Shown here: piece after piece, positions 1 through 4,592 of the stretch
Layout of the letters: every line of letters starts with the position of its first letter
Numbering within the stretch: position 1 is the stretch's first letter
Source of the DNA: Sphingobacteriaceae bacterium
GTDB taxonomy: Bacteria; Bacteroidota; Bacteroidia; Sphingobacteriales; Sphingobacteriaceae
NCBI GenBank assembly: GCA_025450155.1
Contig: JANWIB010000087.1
Coordinates: 1-6,697 of the forward strand
DNA length: 6,697 nt
Reading direction: 5' to 3'
Notes under the pieces: generated by a model
The model's input: only the letters and a program-made list of their open reading frames with translations
Told to the model about the DNA's origin: nothing
Databases searched by the model: none
Position numbers and translations under genes: made by a program

Positions 1-397
1 AAGGAAGGGGATTGGCTATGCCAGCAGTATGAGACAGTAACTGTTTCACCGTTATTTTATTCGAATATGGAAAAGATGGAAGGTATTTTTTTACTGGCTG
101 ATAAATGTCTATTTTTTTCTGTTCAGCTAACTGTAAAACAGCAAGTGCCGTAAACGTTTTAGTAACCGAAAAGAAATTATAGGTGGTCTCGTCACTCACC
201 TTTTCTGCTTTTCTAATATCCGCATATCCACTTTGGTATTTATACAATATACTATCCTTATTAAAGATAATATACTGCACCGAAGGAGTTTTATCTTTCT
301 CTAATTCTGCTGTCAATAGCTTTTCTACTGTTTCCATCTGATAATATGAATATACCTTTGCTATTAATGCAATCGAAGCTATGAAAATTATTTTCAT
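1..397 (-). CDS. Serine beta-lactamase-like hydrolase (class C/PBP4* type), N-terminal part, cut by window edge
   Basis: An open frame without stop runs from an ATG at 397 to the left edge, giving 132 codons of the N-terminal end. Residues 1-19 are hydrophobic (MKIIFIASIALIAK...) and look like an export signal, so the protein probably acts in the periplasm or at the envelope. The serine-hydrolase SxxK motif is SVTK at 77-80 (Ser77 nucleophile, Lys80 general base), in the context YNFFSVTKTFTALAVLQL. The family's LLxHTxG motif follows at 120-126 (LLSHTAG). These two motifs, about 40 residues apart, are typical of the beta-lactamase/D-aminopeptidase/esterase superfamily. The later YxN and HxG-type motifs lie outside the window, so the substrate cannot be told. 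The gene begins 6 bases after the stop of the preceding gene, which implies co-transcription. Met21 is a possible alternative start but would remove the signal sequence. Confidence 0.85.
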   Translation of the reverse strand, partial: MKIIFIASIALIAKVYSYYQMETVEKLLTAELEKDKTPSVQYIIFNKDSILYKYQSGYADIRKAEKVSDETTYNFFSVTKTFTALAVLQLAEQKKIDIYQPVKKYLPSFPYSNKITVKQLLSHTAGIANPLP

Positions 398-403
398 ACG
401 ATC

Positions 404-1060
404 TTAAAGTTTAATCAAGCCCCCTGTAGTAAGTTGTATGAAAAATCCGCCCGGATTATCTGTGAGGTTAGTTGTTGTGTTCGGACCATCCATCACCCAT
501 TTTTCTTTATCAAATGGAATGTTATATCCCAGCTTCAGCCCCATGAAGAAGCCTTTCTTAGTAAACTTTTCGATACTTAAAGCACTATGAATACCAAACG
601 TACTTTGATTATATATTGCTGTAGTCGGCATCATATTCCTCCCGGCTACGGATAAACGATTGCGTAGCGTTGCTAAGCCAATTAGAGGTGCCACGTTCCA
701 GTCATTGTTCCGAACAACTTTATAACCAAAAAAAACATTGGAATTAAACGTGTGGGAATGAGTCTTATTCGAAGTAGTTTCTTTTTGCTTATCGGAATAA
801 TAAAACTCGGTTCCTATCATCAACCGATTCTTGGACCAATAACTACCCGCCCCCAAAGAAGGAGCCATGGAAGGATTATCTGCCTGACTGTGAAAACTAC
901 TCTGAAAATCTAATTGACGAAATCCCAAAGATGCATATAAAACCAAGCCGGAGTGACTGACAGTACTTGATACTTCATTTTTTAAGGCTGTATTATCACT
1001 ACTTTGGCCGAAAACCACCACACAAGGGCAAATTAGAATTGCCATAATAAATAACTTCAT
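404..1060 (-). CDS. Exported beta-rich protein, probable small outer-membrane beta-barrel; function unknown
   Basis: This 218-residue protein has a clear signal peptide (1-18, hydrophobic core IMAILICPCVVVF) ending VFG before Gln19. Gln at +1 is common in exported Bacteroidota proteins. Cys11 and Cys13 do not form a lipobox, so it is probably not a lipoprotein. The mature part is rich in Gly, Asn, Thr and aromatics in alternating stretches that suggest amphipathic beta-strands, for example 38-48, 78-88, 104-115, 152-165, 168-181 and 204-218. The last strand, GGFFIQLTTGGLIKL, runs to the C-terminus as in small porin-like barrels. I recognise no enzyme motif or named family. It lies between a Crp/Fnr-type regulator upstream and a serine hydrolase 6 bases downstream. 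The barrel assignment is inferred from composition; a soluble periplasmic beta-protein is the alternative. Confidence 0.7.
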   Translation of the reverse strand: MKLFIMAILICPCVVVFGQSSDNTALKNEVSSTVSHSGLVLYASLGFRQLDFQSSFHSQADNPSMAPSLGAGSYWSKNRLMIGTEFYYSDKQKETTSNKTHSHTFNSNVFFGYKVVRNNDWNVAPLIGLATLRNRLSVAGRNMMPTTAIYNQSTFGIHSALSIEKFTKKGFFMGLKLGYNIPFDKEKWVMDGPNTTTNLTDNPGGFFIQLTTGGLIKL

Positions 1061-1065
1061 CTCTA

Positions 1066-1084
1066 CATTGTTTTTTTAACAATG
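1066..1084 (-). repeat. Short inverted repeat in the leader of the beta-barrel gene
   Basis: CATTGTT (1066-1072) and AACAATG (1078-1084) are perfect inverted copies 5 bases apart. They end 5 bases before the start codon of the beta-rich exported protein. In its mRNA they could form a weak 7-bp hairpin over the ribosome entry region. It is A/U-rich and may be chance. Confidence 0.35.
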
Positions 1085-1114
1085 CAAAGCTCTATACTTA
1101 TTTCAACAGTTTCA

Positions 1115-1128
1115 TTATCAATTGATAA
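1115..1128. promoter_or_regulatory. Perfect 14-bp palindrome, candidate operator upstream of the beta-barrel gene
   Basis: TTATCAATTGATAA is perfectly palindromic and lies in the 72-base gap between the regulator gene's stop codon and the exported protein gene, 55-68 bases before the latter's start. Read as TTATC-N4-GATAA it has the 5-4-5 layout of sites bound by Fnr-type dimers (known Fnr consensus TTGAT-N4-ATCAA), although the half-site differs. Control by the adjacent Crp/Fnr-family protein is inference. No clear TAnnTTTG promoter is visible in this gap. Confidence 0.35.
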
Positions 1129-1132
1129 GAAA

Positions 1133-1723
1133 TCATTTTACTGATGCGAGTTCATTTCTTAACCGGCTAAGAGAAACCGGAGTAAGGCCTAAATAAGAAG
1201 CTATAGTGGTATGCGGTATCAGATTTTCTATGTTGGGGACTTCCTTTCGAAGGAGCAACAATCTATCTTTTGCTTTATTTACACGGAAAGAAATTTCACT
1301 TTTTATACTCTTTATCAATTCATGCTCTACGACATTCTGGCCAAACATTCTGATATCTTCATGTTGATACCTCAATTGATCTAGCAAAGGAACAGGAATT
1401 TGTGCAATAATACAATCTGTCAACGCCTGTATAAAGAATAGACTTTTTCCTTTAATGGTTCTTGCAAAATTAGGCGTGATAATACTCGGAGAAATGTAAA
1501 AGCCCGTAGTAACTGCATTAATCTGATTCGAATTATAGCGATGAACAAGCCCTTCTAATAAGAAATATTCAAAAGCGTTACTTTTTCCTTCTATACAGAG
1601 GTGTTCCAACTTTGAATATGTACCGATAGTACAATTCTCAATTATTAATTTATAAGAGGAAGAAGATAATGAGTAAAATTGAGAAATTATTGCAGTTAAT
1701 AACTCTTGCTGTTGCTTGTCCAT
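1133..1723 (-). CDS. Crp/Fnr-family transcriptional regulator
   Basis: This 196-residue protein has the two-part layout of the short Crp/Fnr regulators common in Bacteroidota. An N-terminal cyclic-nucleotide-binding-like beta-roll spans about 20-110, a long dimerisation helix about 112-150, and a C-terminal winged helix about 150-195. The DNA-binding part is the clearest evidence: DRLLLLRKEVPNIENLIPHT, then an HTH at about 171-192 (TIASYLGLTPVSLSRLRNEL) that closely follows the family pattern ...IASYLGITPETLSRIRKKL. The sensor half is divergent. It lacks the E. coli CRP cAMP-binding signature, and Cys31, Cys43 and Cys104 do not form an Fnr-type N-terminal cluster, so the ligand is unknown. 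The ATG at 1723 fits family length. It precedes the exported beta-protein and serine hydrolase genes on the same strand and may control them or itself. Confidence 0.88.
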   Translation of the reverse strand: MDKQQQELLTAIISQFYSLSSSSYKLIIENCTIGTYSKLEHLCIEGKSNAFEYFLLEGLVHRYNSNQINAVTTGFYISPSIITPNFARTIKGKSLFFIQALTDCIIAQIPVPLLDQLRYQHEDIRMFGQNVVEHELIKSIKSEISFRVNKAKDRLLLLRKEVPNIENLIPHTTIASYLGLTPVSLSRLRNELASVK

Positions 1724-1725
1724 GT

Positions 1726-1739
1726 AACCTGTCTAGGTT
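1726..1739. promoter_or_regulatory. 5-4-5 inverted repeat overlapping the translation start region of the Crp/Fnr gene
   Basis: AACCT (1726-1730) and AGGTT (1735-1739) are inverted copies around 4 bases, ending 2 bases before the ATG at 1723. The layout resembles an Fnr-type site and the position would suit autorepression. Half-sites differ from those of the palindrome at 1115-1128, so a shared regulator is not supported by sequence identity. Confidence 0.3.
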
Positions 1740-1761
1740 CATTTAATTCTTTAAAAATAAA

Positions 1762-1795
1762 CAAATTGATGCATTGGTAAAAGAACTTACTGAAA
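1762..1795 (-). promoter_or_regulatory. Weak candidate promoter of the Crp/Fnr gene
   Basis: Read on the minus strand, TTTC (1792-1795), 22 bases, then TCAATTTG (1762-1769) approximates the Bacteroidota promoter TTTG-N19-23-TAnnTTTG with one mismatch in each box. It lies about 40 bases before the start codon and just after the tRNA terminator, where an independent promoter would be needed. Confidence 0.3.
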
Positions 1796-1820
1796 CTATA
1801 AAGAGAAAAGATGCTATGGA

Positions 1821-1860
1821 CCAAAAACAAAAGCCCCTCAGATCAACTTCTGAAGGGCTT
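1821..1860 (-). terminator. Intrinsic terminator after tRNA-Val
   Basis: On the minus strand a 12-bp stem (1849-1860 with 1831-1842, one G-T pair) closes a 6-base loop and is followed by TTGTTTTTGG (1830 to 1821). The stem is GC-rich near its base and the T-run follows directly. It starts 12 bases after the tRNA 3' end and separates the tRNA unit from the Crp/Fnr gene. Confidence 0.88.
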
Positions 1861-1872
1861 CATTTGTGTTTG

Positions 1873-1947
1873 TGGGAGCAACAGGATTCGAACCTGTGAC
1901 CCTCTGCTTGTAAGGCAGATGCTCTGAACCAGCTGAGCTATGCTCCC
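1873..1947 (-). tRNA. tRNA-Val (anticodon UAC)
   Basis: The 75-base minus-strand sequence folds as a complete cloverleaf. The acceptor stem pairs GGGAGCA with TGCTCCC and has discriminator A. The D-arm is GCTC/GAGC with GG in its loop. The anticodon stem TCTGC/GCAGA encloses loop CTTACAA, giving anticodon TAC, which reads GUA and related valine codons. The T-arm is ACAGG/CCTGT with loop TTCGAAT. The genome does not encode the 3' CCA (the next bases are CAA), so CCA must be added by nucleotidyltransferase. It has its own promoter and terminator. Confidence 0.97.
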
Positions 1948-1962
1948 ATCATTTTTGGACTG

Positions 1963-1993
1963 CAAATATAGATTTTGATTTTAAACGGTCAAA
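1963..1993 (-). promoter_or_regulatory. Bacteroidota-type promoter of tRNA-Val
   Basis: On the minus strand TTTG (1990-1993), exactly 19 bases, then TATATTTG (1963-1970) is a full match to the known Bacteroidota sigma consensus TTTG-N19-23-TAnnTTTG. Transcription would begin around 1955-1959, about 10 bases before the mature tRNA 5' end at 1947. Confidence 0.8.
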
Positions 1994-2010
1994 ATATTAA
2001 TTGCTAAAAA

Positions 2011-2520
2011 TTAAAGTTTTGAGGTAATTTCTTCCGAAAGTGGATTTACTTTGGAACGAAAGCGATGGATTAATTTGCCATTTTCATCAATGAGAAATTT
2101 TTCAAAATTCCATTTAATTTCTCCTGTAAAATCGGGGTTTTCCGCAGTTGTCAGGTATTTGAAAATAGGCACTATATCGTTTCCTTTTACGCTTACTTTT
2201 TCACTTAAAGGGAAAGTAACCCCATAATTTTTCTTACAAAATTCTTTAATAGTAACATTAGTTTCAGGCTCCTGCCCACCAAAATTATTTGCCGGAAATC
2301 CTACTATCACTACCTTATCCTTATACAAATCGGCCAGTTTTTGCAAATCAGCATATTGAGGGGTAAAACCACATTTAGATGCTGTATTTACTATTAATAA
2401 CTTTTTCCCTTTGTATTTACTTAAATTCAGTTCTTTCCCATCAATGGAGGTTATCTTATAATTGTAAACGGAAGTAGGCATCGTGGTAAAAAGAGTAAGG
2501 ATAAATAACAGGCTTTTCAT
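2011..2520 (-). CDS. Glutathione-peroxidase-family thiol peroxidase (Cys type), probably exported
   Basis: This 169-residue protein reduces hydroperoxides using a cysteine thiol. The three family signatures are present: NTASKCGFTPQY with peroxidatic Cys50, FPANNFGGQEP with Gln83, and WNFEKFLI with Trp137 and Asn138. Together they give the Cys/Gln/Trp/Asn catalytic set. Cys95 in FCKKNYGVTFP is at the place of the resolving cysteine in 2-Cys, thioredoxin-dependent members, so thioredoxin rather than glutathione is the likely reductant (family knowledge). There is Cys, not selenocysteine, at the active site. Residues 1-18 (MKSLLFILTLFTTMPTSV) are hydrophobic and precede the fold, which suggests export to the periplasm, though the cleavage site is unclear. 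It lies 58 bases after the rrf2 stop with no clear promoter between, so it is probably co-transcribed with rrf2. Confidence 0.95.
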   Translation of the reverse strand: MKSLLFILTLFTTMPTSVYNYKITSIDGKELNLSKYKGKKLLIVNTASKCGFTPQYADLQKLADLYKDKVVIVGFPANNFGGQEPETNVTIKEFCKKNYGVTFPLSEKVSVKGNDIVPIFKYLTTAENPDFTGEIKWNFEKFLIDENGKLIHRFRSKVNPLSEEITSKL

Positions 2521-2578
2521 AAATTATTTTTTATATAGATCATTTTGATTAATTAAAAAATTTTGCAATATCGCCAAT

Positions 2579-3019
2579 TCAAGAGGCATTTCCCGCCAAT
2601 ATATCTTCCCGGTTTATCATATCAGCAATGCTTGTTTCATCCAATATTTTCAATGTAGCGTCTCGCACATCCTTCATCACATCGCGAATGCCACAATAAG
2701 GTTCATTTGTACATTCCTCACAACGCTCATAAAAATTTAAACTCACACAGGGTAATAATGCAATTGGGCCATCAATGATTCGAATAATGGCTGATAACTT
2801 AATTTCTTCTGCTTTTTTAAGGAGGTAATATCCCCCACCTGCACCTTTTTTACTACCCAAGAATCCGCTATGTTTAAGTTCCAGGAGTATAGCTTCCAAA
2901 AACTTCCTTGGCAATTGCTCTCTTTCGGCAATGCTGGAAATTAACACCGGATTATTCGTTTCATTTCTGGCTAAAGCCATTAATGCCTTTACTGCGTATT
3001 TCGTTTTCTTGGTTAACAA
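2579..3019 (-). CDS. Rrf2-family (IscR/CymR-like) transcriptional regulator, TTG start
   Basis: This 146-residue protein shows the Rrf2 winged-helix fold: the N-terminus MLTKKTKYAVKALMALA is near-identical to the family opening, the recognition helix lies at about 27-50 (ISSIAEREQLPRKFLEAILLELKHSGFL), and the wing is KKGAGGGYYL (57-66). The effector region has Cys91, Cys100, Cys103 and Cys109 (PC-x8-CEEC-x5-C). IscR, NsrR and RirA bind Fe-S clusters through three cysteines in this area, so cluster or redox sensing is plausible but inferred. CymR-type control of sulfur genes also fits the neighbours. The start codon is TTG at 3019: a frame stop lies five codons upstream, no ATG is available before Met14, and only TTG restores the conserved MLxKKTKY start. 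It has its own promoter with a dyad on the -7 box, and lies 40 bases after the siroheme/transporter fusion gene. Confidence 0.93.
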   Translation of the reverse strand: MLTKKTKYAVKALMALARNETNNPVLISSIAEREQLPRKFLEAILLELKHSGFLGSKKGAGGGYYLLKKAEEIKLSAIIRIIDGPIALLPCVSLNFYERCEECTNEPYCGIRDVMKDVRDATLKILDETSIADMINREDILAGNAS

Positions 3020-3032
3020 ATTAGTTTGCTTT

Positions 3033-3068
3033 TATCTCTAATAGTACAAATATATAATTTTAGAGATA
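3033..3068. promoter_or_regulatory. Perfect 9-bp inverted repeat centred on the rrf2 -7 box, candidate operator
   Basis: TATCTCTAA (3033-3041) and TTAGAGATA (3060-3068) are perfect inverted copies separated by 18 bases. The dyad centre (3050.5) coincides with the centre of the -7 element at 3047-3054. The distal arm overlaps the last codons and stop of the upstream fusion gene. A dimeric regulator bound here would block RNA polymerase, so autorepression by the Rrf2 protein is the simplest reading. The motif does not match known IscR or CymR consensus sites closely. The spacer is too long and the stem too AU-rich for a terminator. Confidence 0.6.
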
Positions 3069-3076
3069 TGGCCAAA
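3047..3076 (-). promoter_or_regulatory. Promoter of rrf2 (and probably the peroxidase gene)
   Basis: On the minus strand TATATTTG (3047-3054) matches TAnnTTTG perfectly and is the same octamer as in the tRNA-Val promoter. TTTG lies upstream at 3073-3076 with an 18-base gap, slightly short of the Bacteroides spacing but within the looser TTG-N17-23-TAnnTTTG pattern of Flavobacterium. The predicted start near 3040 gives a leader of about 20 bases before the TTG codon. The upstream box lies within the 3' end of the fusion gene. Confidence 0.7.
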
Positions 3077-4580
3077 GCATCATTAAAATAATGCGCAAAG
3101 AAACGATGATAACAATGATTCCAACCACAAGCATAATTGTTTTAACCGGCAACCTGCTCGATAATTTTGCCGCAATGGGTGCAGCAATCATCCCCCCTAA
3201 AATTAATCCAAGTATGACTTGAAAATGGTTTAACCCTATAAAAAGACTAAAGGTAACCGAACTGGAAAAGGCTACAAAAAACTCGGCAAGGTTTACAGAA
3301 CCAATAGTATAACGGGCATTTCTGCCACCTGCAATTAATGTAGAAGTTACGATGGGGCCCCAACCTCCGCCACCAATAGCATCTAAAAACCCACCTACCG
3401 ATGCCAATATGCCAATGTTCTTGGTTTTTTTCTTCGCTGTTTTCTTCTTAATCACTTTCCTGATAATAATAATACCCAATATCATGGTATAAGTAGCTAC
3501 AATAGGCTTTAATACATAAGCATATTCTTGTAATGAGGATAGAATATAGGCCCCCATAATAGCCCCAATAACTCCTGGTAACAATAAGGTTTTAAATAAT
3601 TTATTATTGACGTTCCCAAACTTCAGATGCATTAAACCCGAAACTCCCGATGTAAAAATTTCTGAGGTATGCACACTGGCGCTGGCAGCCGCAGGCGAGA
3701 TACCAAACGAAAGCAAGAAGGTAGTGGCGCTTACCCCATAAGCCATCCCTAAGGCGCCATCAATCATTTGTGCAATAAAACCACCCAGCATATAAATCAA
3801 GAGGTCTGTTGTTATTTGCGATGAAACCCAATCCGTCGCATAAGTTACTCTGTCAAGCGTTAAATAGGAAAACAAGAGATGCCCCAACACCATCAAACAG
3901 ATTGAGGCAAAGAAGTACAAAAGAATCTGGACCGTTTTTTTATGTTTTGGCGTTTCTGGCTGTGCTTTTACTGCCAGCACCGAAGTAATATCATTGAGCT
4001 GCCGCACTTTATCAGAAAAATCGCCAACCAGCGTATTACGTATCTTTTCCATATTGTCTAAAACCTGATCCATTTCATGAGGAAAGGTTTCTGCCAATAT
4101 TTCCTTAACACGTTTAGCTATTGTGGGCGATTTACCATTTGTAGAAATTGCTATTTTTAAGTTTCCTTTCTGTACAATAGATCCCAGGTAGAAATCGCAA
4201 TAATCGGGCGTATCGGCAACATTGGTCAATATATCTTGCTCCGAGCAAATTTGATAAATAGATTGGCTGATATCTTGGTCGTTAATAGCAATAATGACCA
4301 AATCAATGCCTAAAAGATCTTCCGTTTTAAAAGGCCGTTCTTCATGAGGAATCTCTTTTTCTATCAGTAAATCTTCTACTTCAGGGTTAATTCTTGTCGC
4401 TACCAAGTTGATCTTTGCTCCCGGACTATTTTGCAGAATGGCTTGCAATTTCTCTAAGGCCACATTCCCGCCACCAACTATTAAAGTATTCAGTTTCTCC
4501 AACTTAAGAAATACCGGAAAAAGCACATTGTGCTCTTTGTGGCGTGTGTTATTATTTACAACTGCTAATTCGGGTTCCAT
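3060..4580 (-). CDS. Fusion: precorrin-2 dehydrogenase/sirohydrochlorin ferrochelatase + TauE/SafE (TSUP) membrane transporter
   Basis: Residues about 18-203 match the CysG N-terminal/Met8p/SirC enzyme that oxidises precorrin-2 with NAD+ and inserts iron to make siroheme. The Rossmann loop is LIVGGGNVALEK (33-44). NVADTP places Asp123 at the essential CysG Asp104, and ISTNGKSP (145-152) is the conserved active-site loop. Residues about 216-505 are a TSUP-type permease with roughly eight or nine membrane segments. They show the family's duplicated motif: GGFIAQMIDGALGMAYG (266-282) and GGFLDAIGGGGWGP (396-409). A Lys-rich loop at 374-388 joins the two halves. TSUP members carry sulfite, sulfate, sulfoacetate or related anions, so sulfite or sulfate is likely here from context; direction is unknown. 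Both halves look intact and in one frame, so the fusion is not a frameshift relic. It begins 12 bases after the reductase gene, whose cofactor it makes. The uroporphyrinogen methyltransferase part of CysG is absent and must be encoded elsewhere. Confidence 0.93.
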   Translation of the reverse strand: MEPELAVVNNNTRHKEHNVLFPVFLKLEKLNTLIVGGGNVALEKLQAILQNSPGAKINLVATRINPEVEDLLIEKEIPHEERPFKTEDLLGIDLVIIAINDQDISQSIYQICSEQDILTNVADTPDYCDFYLGSIVQKGNLKIAISTNGKSPTIAKRVKEILAETFPHEMDQVLDNMEKIRNTLVGDFSDKVRQLNDITSVLAVKAQPETPKHKKTVQILLYFFASICLMVLGHLLFSYLTLDRVTYATDWVSSQITTDLLIYMLGGFIAQMIDGALGMAYGVSATTFLLSFGISPAAASASVHTSEIFTSGVSGLMHLKFGNVNNKLFKTLLLPGVIGAIMGAYILSSLQEYAYVLKPIVATYTMILGIIIIRKVIKKKTAKKKTKNIGILASVGGFLDAIGGGGWGPIVTSTLIAGGRNARYTIGSVNLAEFFVAFSSSVTFSLFIGLNHFQVILGLILGGMIAAPIAAKLSSRLPVKTIMLVVGIIVIIVSLRIILMMLWPYL

Positions 4581-4592
4581 TATTTAAAAAAC

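Noticed and set aside
1831..1860. Bidirectional terminator
   Set aside because: The hairpin is symmetric, but the plus-strand side lacks a good T-run (CATTTGTGTTTG) and no plus-strand gene ends here, so I call it only on the minus strand.
1873..1947. tRNA-Val as an integration site
   Set aside because: No integrase, direct repeat of the tRNA 3' end or foreign-looking genes are visible nearby; the tRNA is complete with its own promoter and terminator.
2521..2578. Separate promoter for the peroxidase gene
   Set aside because: The gap is very AT-rich but contains no TAnnTTTG box with a correctly spaced upstream TTG, so co-transcription with rrf2 is the better reading.
2743..2931. 62-codon minus-strand open frame
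   Set aside because: Lies wholly inside the well-supported Rrf2 gene in another frame, with no recognisable motif; a shadow.
3033..3068. Terminator or riboswitch between the fusion gene and rrf2
   Set aside because: The stem would be AU-rich with an 18-base loop and no T-run after it; the placement around the -7 box favours an operator.
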